From Frankia sp. RB7 (lineage in GTDB: Bacteria; Pseudomonadota; Alphaproteobacteria; Rhizobiales; Xanthobacteraceae): a stretch of 64,000 bases of DNA. Of the stretch, positions 8,089-16,954 are shown in pieces. The notes under the pieces were generated by a model. It saw only the letters and a program-made list of their open reading frames with translations, was not told the origin of the DNA and did not search any database. How positions within the stretch are numbered: position 1 is the stretch's first letter; each line of letters starts with the position of its first letter. Made by a program: the position numbers and the translations under genes. Location: NCBI GenBank assembly GCA_030403585.1, contig JAUEPE010000006.1, positions 166,370-230,369 on the forward strand, read 5' to 3'.

Positions 8089-9026
8089 CAGAAGTAAATC
8101 CTCTCACTCCGCGTGAACAACGTGATCTGCAACGACGTGAAGACGAGCATGATGGCGAACAATACGACCGAGATGGCCGCAGCCTGGCCCATCTTGAGGT
8201 AGGAGAATCCGGTTTCGTAAATGAGCATGGAGAGCACGCGGGTCGCGTTGCCCGGCCCGCCGCCTGTGATCAGATAGGGGTAAAGAAAGACCCGAGCGCA
8301 CAGCAGGGCCGACACCACGACCACGAAGAAAATCGTCGGCATGAGAAGCGGCAGCGTGATGTGGAAAAACCGCCGGATCGGACCAGCACCATCTATCTCC
8401 GCGGCTTCGTAGTAGTCATCCGGCAGGGCCAGGAGAGCCGCTAGGAACACCACCATGAAATACGGCGCAAAGCGCCATACGGTGACCATGATGATCGACG
8501 GCATGGCTGTCCATTCGCTGGTCAACCAGTCGATTCTGCCGAAGCCGACATGTTGCAGAAGTTGGTTCACAACCCCGTACGGGTGCAACAGGATGCGCCA
8601 GACCAGACAGACCGCGATGACGGGCATCAGGTTGGACAAAAACATCGCCGTCATGCAATGGCGGGCGCCGGGAATGCCCGTGTTGATGGCGAGCGCGAGC
8701 ATCAGTCCGATGACGGTCAGCAACGTCGTCGTGCAAGAGATATAAATCAGCGTATTGAAAAGCGTCGAACGAAAAATCGGATCGGCGATCAGGGCGCGGT
8801 AGTTGTCGAGTCCGACGTAACGCGGCGCCGAGATCATGTCGTAGGAATGGAAGCTGAGTTCGATCGCCCACAACATCGGGCCATACTTGAAGACCGCAAA
8901 GAAGATGATCGTCGGTAACACGAAAGCAATTCCCCAAAGGGTAATCTTGCGGCGGTGGTGCAAATGCCAGGATCGGCTTTCCGCCGACGCGAGCTCATCG
9001 TGTTGACTAGTCGCCAATTCGGCCAT
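8088..9026 (-). CDS. Sugar ABC transporter permease, MalF type
   Basis: Inner-membrane permease, 312 residues from the ATG at 9026 (preceded by GGAATGG). An in-frame extension upstream to 9092 overlaps the spacer to the binding-protein gene and is less likely. Six hydrophobic segments are visible and the EAA motif reads YYEAAEIDGAGPIRRFFHIT. It pairs with the MalG-type subunit immediately downstream. Confidence 0.9.
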   Translation of the reverse strand: MAELATSQHDELASAESRSWHLHHRRKITLWGIAFVLPTIIFFAVFKYGPMLWAIELSFHSYDMISAPRYVGLDNYRALIADPIFRSTLFNTLIYISCTTTLLTVIGLMLALAINTGIPGARHCMTAMFLSNLMPVIAVCLVWRILLHPYGVVNQLLQHVGFGRIDWLTSEWTAMPSIIMVTVWRFAPYFMVVFLAALLALPDDYYEAAEIDGAGPIRRFFHITLPLLMPTIFFVVVVSALLCARVFLYPYLITGGGPGNATRVLSMLIYETGFSYLKMGQAAAISVVLFAIMLVFTSLQITLFTRSERIYF

Positions 9027-9092
9027 TTTCCATTCCGGTCGTGGTCTATTGATGCAGAGGCCAGCGCAACAGGCGCTGGCCTCCACGTTCAC

Positions 9093-10442
9093 TCAGGCCT
9101 TCTTGTAGGCGGCCGTCGCGCGATCGACCTCGGCCGCCACCTCATTCAACGTCGATTTGATGTCAGCCTTGCTCAGCATGATCTTCTGGACGCCGCGATG
9201 CATGGAGTCGGCGAGCTCGTTGAAGACGAGCGTGCGCGGCAACGCGACGCCATTGCTGCCGGCCTTGATGATCTCATTGACGTATGGGAACTTCTGGACT
9301 TCGGCGTTATCCTCCCATCCGCCTTTCTTGGCGAACGTGAAGGGCGCCGCGTCTCGCCAGGCGTCGACGAGATCGCTCATCATGAACTTGTAGAGATCGT
9401 GCAGGACCTCCTGCTTGTCCGGCGAGGCGCCGGCATTGATCACGAGGTTGAAGCCGTAGGCGGTAGAGATGCCCTTCCCCGGCGCGCTTCCGGGATATTG
9501 GACAGGACGGAAATAGTTGCCCTCGAGCATCGCGGGATTTTGCGCCTTGACCAGTTCGAGCGGTAGCGGATGGCAAAAGAACATCGATGCCCGCTCCTTG
9601 AGGAAGTCCATGCCGGGAATCGGATTGGTCGCAATCGAATCGGCGGGATCCTCTGCACCGTATTTCTGCGCAATCGAGGCGCGGATGGTCATCGCGCGCA
9701 CACCGGCATCATTGTTGACGATGCACTTGCCGGACTGATCGAACCAACTTCCACCGGCGCCGACCAGGATCGGATTGAACTGGATCATGGTCCACTGCGC
9801 GGCATGCATAGCAAACTTGAAACCCTGGCGGGTGAACTTGTCGCCGTCCTTGACGGTCAGCTTCTTGGCGACCTCGCCGAGTTGGTCCCAGGTCTGTGGC
9901 CAGTCCTTGTCGGGATCGAGTCCGACCTCTTTGAATTGCTTGGTGTTGAGATAATTGCAGTAGCCATAGAACCACATGGGGTAGCCGTAGACCTTCCCAT
10001 TCACCGTCGCGCCTTCGACGAAGGCCGGCGCAAAGTCCTTGGCGAAGGCTTGGTAGTTCGCGTATCCGAGCTTGCCGACATCGAGCGGCGCCAGGAGATT
10101 CTTGTCGAGCCACACCGGCATGAACCAATCCTGGCTGACAAAACCGTCAGGTGCGGTGCCTGTCGCAAAACCAACACTCAACTTTTTGCCGAGATCGCCG
10201 AACGCGAACCACTGGAAGTCGATCTTCACGTGAGGGTTCTGCTCGGTGAACAGCTTGACGCGCTTGTTCACCCATGGGCGTTGCTGCGGATTGTCGAAAG
10301 TCCAGAAGCTAACCTTGATCGGCTTTTTCTCCTGGGCGTACGCGCGCGGAGCCAAGGCCGCATACGTCGCTCCCAGGCCAGCAGCACCCATCCCACCGAC
10401 GACGGCCCTGCGGGTCAGATCCATTGAGTCAGACTTCGCCAT
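9093..10442 (-). CDS. Extracellular solute-binding protein of a sugar-type ABC transporter, Tat-exported
   Basis: Periplasmic substrate receptor, 449 residues, the length of the family 1 (MalE/UgpB-like) binding proteins. It opens with a twin-arginine leader (DLTRRAVVGGMGAAG) ending at PRAYAQE. The mature part begins with the family pattern KPIKVSFWTFDNP, and aromatic residues typical of sugar pockets are frequent (WFAFGD, MWFYGYCNY). A ribosome site GAGGGAG precedes the ATG. It is first of the transporter genes and follows the FAD monooxygenase gene by about 100 bases. Confidence 0.92.
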   Translation of the reverse strand: MAKSDSMDLTRRAVVGGMGAAGLGATYAALAPRAYAQEKKPIKVSFWTFDNPQQRPWVNKRVKLFTEQNPHVKIDFQWFAFGDLGKKLSVGFATGTAPDGFVSQDWFMPVWLDKNLLAPLDVGKLGYANYQAFAKDFAPAFVEGATVNGKVYGYPMWFYGYCNYLNTKQFKEVGLDPDKDWPQTWDQLGEVAKKLTVKDGDKFTRQGFKFAMHAAQWTMIQFNPILVGAGGSWFDQSGKCIVNNDAGVRAMTIRASIAQKYGAEDPADSIATNPIPGMDFLKERASMFFCHPLPLELVKAQNPAMLEGNYFRPVQYPGSAPGKGISTAYGFNLVINAGASPDKQEVLHDLYKFMMSDLVDAWRDAAPFTFAKKGGWEDNAEVQKFPYVNEIIKAGSNGVALPRTLVFNELADSMHRGVQKIMLSKADIKSTLNEVAAEVDRATAAYKKA

Positions 10443-10464
10443 TGTTTTCTCCCTCTGTATCTGG

Positions 10465-10482
10465 ATCGGCCTTTTGGCCGAT
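10465..10482 (-). promoter_or_regulatory. Stem-loop upstream of the binding-protein gene
   Basis: ATCGGCC-TTTT-GGCCGAT is a perfect 7-bp inverted repeat with a 4-base loop, 22 bases before the binding-protein start codon and between it and the upstream monooxygenase gene. There is no following T tract, so it is more likely an mRNA-processing or stabilising hairpin that lets the receptor be made in excess. That role is inference. Confidence 0.35.
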
Positions 10483-10545
10483 TCCCTGTTCCATCCGACG
10501 TCTTTTCGCGCCGTCTCCTTGTTGCAATCGTATCCGCTCGTTCTC

Positions 10546-11787
10546 CTAATGGACCAGATTTGGAATGTTACCTACGCTGGCCATTGATGCGCGAGGCAGG
10601 CGAGCGCTTTCGCGCAAGATGAAATCGTAAGTCAGTCCGAGTTCGGGATCGCTGGTCGGCCCGTCTAGGCCGCGCTCTATGAACGCGCCCAAGTATCGGC
10701 CGAATTGCACGGCGTCGAGACCAGGCCGCAGCCGCTCGCTTTGGTAGCAAGCCAGCGCATCGGAGATGGAAGCGTTCCGGTCGAGACATTGCGTCAGCGA
10801 CATCGCATCCAAGGCCGCTTTGAGAACACCGATGCCGACATGGGGCCGGGCAACGAAGGCTGCGTCTCCGATCAGGGCGATGCGGCCGAAGACAATCCGC
10901 TCCGACTGCACATCGTAGATTGGCTGGATCATGAAGCGGTTCGCGCACATCACGGCATCACAGAATTGGGGCGGCAGGCGTTTCTGCGCAGTCTTCCGAA
11001 ATGCTTCGATATGCTCTTGTCTGATCGAGGGAGGCGGGATGGCGTACTCGTGTCGACGCCCATCCGCATCGGTCAGGAGGTCGTCGAGATCGCGGCCAGC
11101 CGGAACGCGATAGTACCAGAGGAAATTATAGCGACGATGCCCGCCCTGCCCATCGCGGCCGAGCAAGGGATACCCGATGAGCTGACCACCCTGCGGAAAG
11201 CAAAAGCTGAAGAGCTCGACCAGATCCGGATCGAGCTTGCTCGGATCGTCGATAATGCCCCGCCAGGCAACATATTGGGCGTAACGCGGGATGACCTCCG
11301 GCGCGAGCTTCGCTCGAATACGCGATCGAACGCCGTCGGCACCGACTACAAGGTCAGCAGATAGTCGTCGACCATCCGACAATGATACGGTGGCATCGCC
11401 CTCACCTTGCACGACATCGAGGACCTCGATGCCGGAATGATAAGACGATGCGGGAAACGCCTTTTGGATACGACCGAACAGGACGTTCCACGACGTCAAA
11501 TATTGAGGATAGGTATGGCGCGCGACTACACGCCCTGTTCGGTCGAAAGCAAACCGCTGCTCGACATCGATCCGGTCAAGTTCGGCTTCGGGTCCGAGAA
11601 TTGTCTTGAGAACCGGCTCGAGTTCGGCATGACCGGCGATGCCGGCACCCCGTTCAACGAGCGCATCCGAGGCGCGCTCGAAGATGTCGACCTGCCATCC
11701 TGACTTGACGAGAAGATTGCCAAGGAACAAGCCGCCGACTGAGCCGCCCGCGATAATGACCCTGCGCCGGCAGCCCAAATTTGTCAT
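10546..11787 (-). CDS. FAD-dependent monooxygenase, 2,6-dihydroxypyridine 3-hydroxylase-like
   Basis: Class A flavin hydroxylase, 413 residues. It has the FAD motif IIAGGSVGGLFLGNLL (about 10-25), the DG motif LVVGADGVRSRIR, and the GD motif IALIGDAAFVARPHVGIG. The inserted segments (VAWRGIIDD, the PQGGQ loop and YNFLWYYR) resemble the dihydroxypyridine hydroxylase branch of FAD_binding_3 enzymes rather than the salicylate or p-hydroxybenzoate branches. Such enzymes hydroxylate electron-rich aromatic or N-heteroaromatic rings with NAD(P)H and O2. It is the first gene of the minus-strand operon and is divergent from the GntR regulator. The substrate is inferred only at the level of ring chemistry. 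Confidence 0.75.
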   Translation of the reverse strand: MTNLGCRRRVIIAGGSVGGLFLGNLLVKSGWQVDIFERASDALVERGAGIAGHAELEPVLKTILGPEAELDRIDVEQRFAFDRTGRVVARHTYPQYLTSWNVLFGRIQKAFPASSYHSGIEVLDVVQGEGDATVSLSDGRRLSADLVVGADGVRSRIRAKLAPEVIPRYAQYVAWRGIIDDPSKLDPDLVELFSFCFPQGGQLIGYPLLGRDGQGGHRRYNFLWYYRVPAGRDLDDLLTDADGRRHEYAIPPPSIRQEHIEAFRKTAQKRLPPQFCDAVMCANRFMIQPIYDVQSERIVFGRIALIGDAAFVARPHVGIGVLKAALDAMSLTQCLDRNASISDALACYQSERLRPGLDAVQFGRYLGAFIERGLDGPTSDPELGLTYDFILRESARLPRASMASVGNIPNLVH

Positions 11788-11896
11788 GCCGTCACATCAC
11801 CCACGTGCGTGACGGTCCAGTCAAGATCCGCGAATCCCCGCCCTTTGCGAGCGATGTCGTGCGCATATGACATGCACCTTCCCCTCGGATTGATGA

Positions 11897-11926
11897 AGAC
11901 TAATCGCGGTTGAGATCCTCCGTCAA
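11897..11926 (-). promoter_or_regulatory. Candidate promoter of the monooxygenase/transporter operon
   Basis: On the minus strand TTGACG (11926-11921) and TAGTCT (11902-11897) are 18 bases apart, about 110 bases before the monooxygenase ATG and inside the divergent gap to the GntR gene. The -35 box is good and the -10 box weak. The GntR protein is expected to act in this gap. Confidence 0.3.
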
Positions 11927-11976
11927 GGATTTTCGAAACTATTGCCTTCCATACAAAAGTCGGTGAAGATTGCGAA

Positions 11977-12657
11977 ATGATCGCGATCGGGGATGTCACA
12001 CGTACGCTTGCCGACGAGGCCTATTCTCGGATCCGCGACGCTATGCATAGCGGCAGGCTCCAACCCGGGCAGAAGCTACGCTTCAGCGAACTGCAGGAAC
12101 TGACCGACACCAGCGTCACGCCAGTGCGGGAAGCTTTGACTCGCCTGACCGCGGAGGGGTTCACGGAACTCGAGGGCCATCGGGGCTATCGGGTGGCGCC
12201 GGTCTCTTCCCAGGATTTGTGGGACATTCTGCGAAACCGGCAGCGTCTGGAGTCCGAGGCTCTTCGGCTCTCCATTCAGCACGGCGACGAGAACTGGGAG
12301 GCGCAACTTATCAGCGCCCACCATTTATTGACGCGCATGGACCGCGAGCGCGCAGACCTGCCGACCGCAGCCGACGAGCAGTGGGAGAAGCGCCACGCCG
12401 CGTTCCATGAAGCGTTGATCGCCGCCTGCCAGTCCAAGGTGTTGCTCGGCTTCTGCAACCAATTATCGGCGCGCGCGAACCGGTACCGACGCCTCTCCGT
12501 CGGCGTGGACGACGTTCCGCGAGACGTCCGCTCTGAGCACCGGAATATCCTCGAAGCGACAATCCGACGCGATGCGGAGACGGCGACGGATCTCCTGCAA
12601 GAACATTTTGAACGGACCGCACGTATGGTCGATGAACTCCTTCGTCACAAATGGTGA
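11977..12657 (+). CDS. GntR-family transcriptional regulator (FCD-type)
   Basis: DNA-binding repressor, 226 residues. The N-terminal winged helix shows RIRDAMHSGRLQPGQKLRF and SVTPVREALTRLTAEGF, typical of GntR. The C-terminal helical half, with RNRQRLESEALRL and a late EHRNILEATIRRDAETA segment, matches FCD effector domains, which often bind a metal and a carboxylate. It is transcribed divergently from the monooxygenase operon and just upstream of an aldo/keto reductase gene. It is therefore the likely local regulator of both, responding to a pathway acid. Confidence 0.88.
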   Translation: MIAIGDVTRTLADEAYSRIRDAMHSGRLQPGQKLRFSELQELTDTSVTPVREALTRLTAEGFTELEGHRGYRVAPVSSQDLWDILRNRQRLESEALRLSIQHGDENWEAQLISAHHLLTRMDRERADLPTAADEQWEKRHAAFHEALIAACQSKVLLGFCNQLSARANRYRRLSVGVDDVPRDVRSEHRNILEATIRRDAETATDLLQEHFERTARMVDELLRHKW

Positions 12658-12721
12658 GTGTGTCGACAACGAAAGAAAATCCATAGCCGCGCAAAGTGGT
12701 GATCATTCGAGGGAGGAAGCC

Positions 12722-13756
12722 ATGAAGTATCGTCCTTTCGGCCGCACCGGTCTGTATGTCTCGGAGCTTTGCTTGGGGACGGCGACGTTCGGCGGTCAAG
12801 GATGGTGGAAAGTGTGGGGTGAGGTCGATCAGCAGAGCGCCAATGTGCTGGTCGAACGAGCGCTCGCGGCCGGAGTGAACTTCATCGATACCGCCGACGT
12901 TTACGCCGAGGGTCATTCCGAGCGTATTCTCGGGCAAGCGCTGCGCGACCTCAAGGTGAGCCGAGAAGACCTTATCATCGCGACCAAGGTCCGTGGACGC
13001 ACAGGTCCCGGCCCCAACCAGGTTGGCCTGTCGCGCGGTCATATCATGCAGGGCGTGGAGGCCAGCCTGAAACGGCTGGGGCTCGATTATATCGATCTCT
13101 ATCAAGTGCACGGTGCCGACCTCGTAACCCCGATCGAGGAAACGATGCGCGCGCTTGACAATCTGGTGTCGCGCGGGCTCGTCCGTTACATCGGCGCATC
13201 CAACATGGCGGCGTGGCAGATCATGAAGGCGCTGGGCATCTGCAATCTGCATAACTATGCCCGCTTCGAGTCAATCCAAAGCTACTACACGATCGCTGGG
13301 CGCGATCTGGAGCGGGAGATCATCCCGATGGCAACGGATCAGCAGTTGGGTCTGATGATATGGTCGCCCCTCGCCGGCGGCTTCCTGTCGGGGAAGTTCA
13401 CGCGCGAGGGCGCGGCGGCGTCGAACAACGCAAGGCGGCTGACGTTCGATTTCCCGCCGGTCGACAAGGAGCACGCCTACGACGTCATCGATGCGATCAA
13501 GCCGATCGCGGCATCACGCGGCGTCTCCGTCGCAAGGATCGCGCTCGCTTGGCTCCTCCACCAAAAGAGCGTCTCCACGGTGATCATCGGCGCCAAATCG
13601 ACCGAGCAGCTCGACGACAATCTAGCGGCGGCAGAAATTCAACTCTCCACGGATGAACTTGCCGTTTTGGACAAGGCGAGCGCCCTGACGCCCGAGTACC
13701 CTCAGTGGATGCTTGCAAGGCAACATGGGGATCGCGTATTAGCCACCGTACGTTAG
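12722..13756 (+). CDS. Aldo/keto reductase
   Basis: NADP-dependent cytosolic oxidoreductase, 344 residues, (beta/alpha)8 fold. The catalytic set is visible: Asp and Tyr in DTADVYAEGHSE, Lys in IIATKVRG, and His in YQVHGADL. The C-terminal cofactor segment reads VIIGAKSTEQLDDNLAA. A strong GGGAGGA ribosome site fixes the start at 12722; a longer in-frame reading from 12572 overlaps the GntR gene and is unlikely. It may reduce or oxidise a carbonyl or sugar intermediate of the neighbouring pathway. Confidence 0.9.
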   Translation: MKYRPFGRTGLYVSELCLGTATFGGQGWWKVWGEVDQQSANVLVERALAAGVNFIDTADVYAEGHSERILGQALRDLKVSREDLIIATKVRGRTGPGPNQVGLSRGHIMQGVEASLKRLGLDYIDLYQVHGADLVTPIEETMRALDNLVSRGLVRYIGASNMAAWQIMKALGICNLHNYARFESIQSYYTIAGRDLEREIIPMATDQQLGLMIWSPLAGGFLSGKFTREGAAASNNARRLTFDFPPVDKEHAYDVIDAIKPIAASRGVSVARIALAWLLHQKSVSTVIIGAKSTEQLDDNLAAAEIQLSTDELAVLDKASALTPEYPQWMLARQHGDRVLATVR

Positions 13757-14037
13757 ACGGGGACGTTAGTGACATCCGTTCGCTGTACGGAGGGCGGAAA
13801 TGGGCCACGGGGCTCAAGGAACCATCAAGTCGCGGGCTCCGGGTTAGCCCGGCACCGCCGCTGGCGCTCCGCATGCAGTAGCTCGACGGCGCGTGCGAAG
13901 GACACTGTCGGTGGGATTTGACTCGCACGATGGGCCCCTATCCCCTGGAGCCTTCGCAATGCGGGTAGCGACCTTGAGCGTCGAATCGAAGCGCCGCCGG
14001 GGGCCCAGAGACGTCTCCTTTTAGACCTCGGCGCCGA
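13757..14037. other. Convergent intergenic gap
   Basis: This lies between the 3' ends of the aldo/keto reductase and the proline-racemase-family gene. No gene is supported. There are GC-rich imperfect inverted repeats (around 13838-13860 and 13985-14010) that could help termination from either side, but no clear hairpin plus T run. Confidence 0.35.
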
Positions 14038-15039
14038 TCAATACTTGAATCCCCTTGGAAATGTATCGGACGGGTCAAGCATAAACTCAGCTCCACCGGT
14101 GATCCAGGCCCGCCCCGTGATCTGCGGGACAACCGCGGGCATTCCATCGACATCAACGAGGCCGATCAGCCGCCCTTCGAAGCGGGTGCCGAACATCGAC
14201 TCGCAAACAAGGGGCTGATTTAGCTCGATCTCGCCACGGGAATGAGCCAAGGCCATTCGCACTGAAGTGCCGGTACCGCAGGGAGAGCGATCAAAATAGC
14301 GTGGTTCCTTGACCATGAAGTTGCGCGCCGGCGCGCCTTGTTCTGGCTCCTCTGTAAAGAGCGACGAACTAAGCCGTCCGAGATCGACTCCCGACGGCTG
14401 CCTGTATTGCACTTGCTCGCGCGCTGCTTTGACGATCTCCAGTCCTAGATCGACGAGCGTGTTGAGATCTTCCGGTCGAACCCGTAATCCCAGTTGCTTG
14501 ACATCGATCATCGCGTAGACGTTCCCGCCATAGGCCACATTGATCGTAATTTTGCCAAACCCTGGCACCTCGACACGAGCGTTTGACGCGAGAACGTAGG
14601 AGGGTACGTTTGTGAACGTCACGTTGACGGCCTTTCGAGACTCCACCCGCACGCTTGTGACAATCAAGCCGGCAGCGGTATCTAGTCGAACTTCGGTAAC
14701 CGGCTCTTTGACCTGAACCAGTCCACGCTCGACAAGCATCGTGACAAGGCCAATCGTCCCGTGCCCACACATCGGCCAGAAGCCGCCCCCGCTCATGTAG
14801 ATCACACCCCAATCGGAGTCAGGGAGCACGGGTGGCGTGAGGATAGCGAACATCATGGGCCCGTGGCCCCTGGGTTCGTTGACGAGTAGATCTCGTACCC
14901 ACTCCAGATTCGTCCTGGCCCACGCCAGCCGTTCGTGCATCGAATTACCGCGAATGGTCGGCAACCCCTCGACGATGACGCGAAGCGGCATGCCCTCCGC
15001 GTGCGTGTCGACAGTCCGAATGAGCACCGGCGCAACCAT
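14038..15039 (-). CDS. Proline-racemase-family enzyme (hydroxyproline epimerase / proline racemase type)
   Basis: Cofactor-independent amino-acid racemase or epimerase, 333 residues, full length. Both catalytic cysteines are present: Cys91 in FWPMCGHGTIG and about Cys254 in RSPCGTGTS. That Cys/Cys pair separates racemases and epimerases from the trans-3-hydroxyproline dehydratases, which have Thr at the second site. The N-terminal DTHAEGMPLRV and EPRGHG are family hallmarks. It follows a class III aminotransferase in the same direction. Whether proline, 4-hydroxyproline or another imino acid is the substrate cannot be read from the sequence. Confidence 0.85.
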   Translation of the reverse strand: MVAPVLIRTVDTHAEGMPLRVIVEGLPTIRGNSMHERLAWARTNLEWVRDLLVNEPRGHGPMMFAILTPPVLPDSDWGVIYMSGGGFWPMCGHGTIGLVTMLVERGLVQVKEPVTEVRLDTAAGLIVTSVRVESRKAVNVTFTNVPSYVLASNARVEVPGFGKITINVAYGGNVYAMIDVKQLGLRVRPEDLNTLVDLGLEIVKAAREQVQYRQPSGVDLGRLSSSLFTEEPEQGAPARNFMVKEPRYFDRSPCGTGTSVRMALAHSRGEIELNQPLVCESMFGTRFEGRLIGLVDVDGMPAVVPQITGRAWITGGAEFMLDPSDTFPRGFKY

Positions 15040-15307
15040 AGCGACTTCTCCAGGGTCTATTGATTAAGCGTTCTGCGTGGGAGCGCATTGATGGACATTA
15101 GAAACCACGCCGAAATTGCACAAGGGAACGCTTTTTGAGAGTGATTCAACCAAAAGGAATGAAAGAGAAACCTCGCCAAGCTCGCCCGCCTTTGCCTTCG
15201 CTCTAGCGAAGTGCCTTTTCAGCGCTCGACCTGCCCTGTGCGATTCTCTCTTGTCCGAAGAGCCACACTATCGGCCCACCCCACCGATCCAGTTGGCTAC
15301 CGCAGAT

Positions 15308-16690
15308 TTATCCAGCCAGTTCGTCGACGACTTGCATGGTCGCCGCATAAGCAATTTCCACGATCTCATCGACCTCGGATTCAGAAACGACCAGAGGCGG
15401 CGCGAACCCGAGAATATCGCCATGTGGCATTCCCCTTGCAATAAGACCGCGATCACGAGCGGCTTTAACAATCCTGGCGGCGACCTTAAGATTCGGATCA
15501 AATCGGCGTTTGGTTGTGCGATCGGCCACAAACTCAACTGCGCCAAGCAGACCTACACCTCGCACATCGCCGACCATCTCCATTTGGGCAAAGCGCTCTT
15601 TGAGCCGCCTCTGAAAATGCGCACCCACGATGCGGGCTCTTTCGCTAAGCCTTTCTCTCTCGAAGATATCGAGAACGGCGTTGGCTGCGGCAACGGAAAT
15701 CGGATGACCGGAATAAGTATATCCATGCGAGAATACGCCGACCCGGTCTGCCGCTTCCTCCATGACGTCGTAAATCTTTTTGCTAACGATGGCGCCTGAA
15801 AGAGGAGCATATCCGGAGGTCAGCCCCTTCGCGATCGTAGTGAGATCAGGTTCTATGTCGTACTGCAAGCTGCCGAAGTTTGCCCCGGTCCGCCCAAACC
15901 CGCAGATCACTTCATCGGCGATTAGAAGAATATCGTATCGCCGAAGCACGGCTTGCACTTCGCGCCAATAGCCCTGAGGGGGTGGTACGATGCCTCCCGT
16001 TCCCAGCACTGGCTCAGCAATAAAGGCACCGATCGTCTCCGCTCCTTCCCTCACGATGAGCTCCTCGAGTTCGGCAGCGCGACGACGGGAAAATGCCTCC
16101 TCCGTTTCCCCTGGCTCGGCGTCCAAATAGTAGTGGGCAGCGCCGGTGTGCAATACGCCGGGGACTGGAAGGTCCATGTTGTCGTGGAAGAAAGATAGTC
16201 CCGTCATGGAGCTCGAGAATACCGAACAGCCATGGTAGCCAAGCCTACGAGAAATGATTTTTCTCTTTCGAGGCTGCCCACGAAGATGGTTGTAGTACCA
16301 AACGAGCTTTACTTGTGTCTCGTTCGCATCTGATCCGGACAACCCGAAGAAGACCTTGCTAGGGATACCTGGCGCCATTCGGATCACGCGATCAGACAGA
16401 ATGGCCAGCTGTTCGGTCGTATGAGCCGCATAGTTGTGGTAGTATGCGAGATTGTAGGCTTGCCGCGCGATTGCTGCGGCAACGTCGGTTCGGCCATATC
16501 CTACGTTGACGCAGTAGAGGCCGGCAAATCCATCGATGTAACTACGACCTTCGGCATCCTCGATACGAATTCCTTTGCCGCTAGTAACGATCGTCGTTGC
16601 GACTTTGCCGAGAGCGTATCCCTTAAGATCTGTCAGTGGGTGCAGCGTACTGGCACGGTCGAGCTTCGCGATGGCCTCTATGTCGATCAT
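15308..16690 (-). CDS. Class III aminotransferase (omega-aminotransferase type)
   Basis: PLP-dependent enzyme of 460 residues, the usual length for beta-alanine/GABA/diamine:pyruvate aminotransferases. Visible features are DGFAGLYCVNVGYG near residue 55, RRLGYHGCSVFSSSMTG, the cofactor aspartate in LLIADEVICGFGRTG and the Schiff-base lysine in TTIAKGLTSGYAPLSG. It moves an amino group from an amine or omega-amino acid to a keto acid. It is preceded by a hairpin terminator (16776-16810) that separates it from the MBL-fold gene, so it probably has its own promoter. The proline-racemase-family gene is next downstream. Confidence 0.92.
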   Translation of the reverse strand: MIDIEAIAKLDRASTLHPLTDLKGYALGKVATTIVTSGKGIRIEDAEGRSYIDGFAGLYCVNVGYGRTDVAAAIARQAYNLAYYHNYAAHTTEQLAILSDRVIRMAPGIPSKVFFGLSGSDANETQVKLVWYYNHLRGQPRKRKIISRRLGYHGCSVFSSSMTGLSFFHDNMDLPVPGVLHTGAAHYYLDAEPGETEEAFSRRRAAELEELIVREGAETIGAFIAEPVLGTGGIVPPPQGYWREVQAVLRRYDILLIADEVICGFGRTGANFGSLQYDIEPDLTTIAKGLTSGYAPLSGAIVSKKIYDVMEEAADRVGVFSHGYTYSGHPISVAAANAVLDIFERERLSERARIVGAHFQRRLKERFAQMEMVGDVRGVGLLGAVEFVADRTTKRRFDPNLKVAARIVKAARDRGLIARGMPHGDILGFAPPLVVSESEVDEIVEIAYAATMQVVDELAG

Positions 16691-16775
16691 CTTTGCTTCT
16701 CCAAGACTCTACCGTACACCCGACAGACACGGCATTTCGTACCCCGGCATTCGCTCTCCGCGCTTCCCTTCCCTG

Positions 16776-16810
16776 GCGAAAAATGGCGGGGTCTCTAAGA
16801 GACCCCGCCA
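16776..16810 (-). terminator. Rho-independent terminator
   Basis: A perfect 13-bp inverted repeat around a single central base (16784-16810, GGCGGGGTCTCT arms) is followed on the minus strand by TTTTT (16783-16779). It lies about 145 bases past the stop of the MBL-fold gene and before the aminotransferase gene. It should end the transcript of the amino-acid importer/MBL unit. Confidence 0.8.
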
Positions 16811-16954
16811 AGTCATGGGAGGAAACGCCCTAAAGAGGCGCATTGCCGTCTTTTGTCGCCTAACGGCGGCTCCGCAAACGGCAGCGGATCACCAGCAACT
16901 TTCGAAATCGAGCACGACCAGCGTCGCGGCCGATCAGAATTTCCTTCGAACCCT

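Noticed and set aside
11784..11999. A 71-codon minus-strand frame overlapping the GntR/monooxygenase divergent gap
   Set aside because: No family, no good ribosome site, and it covers the expected promoter region; its overlap with the monooxygenase start is probably chance.
13905..13940. A T-loop-like string (GAGTCAAATCCC on the minus strand) suggesting a tRNA or tRNA fragment
   Set aside because: The flanking bases do not pair into a T-stem or an acceptor stem, and no anticodon arm is found.
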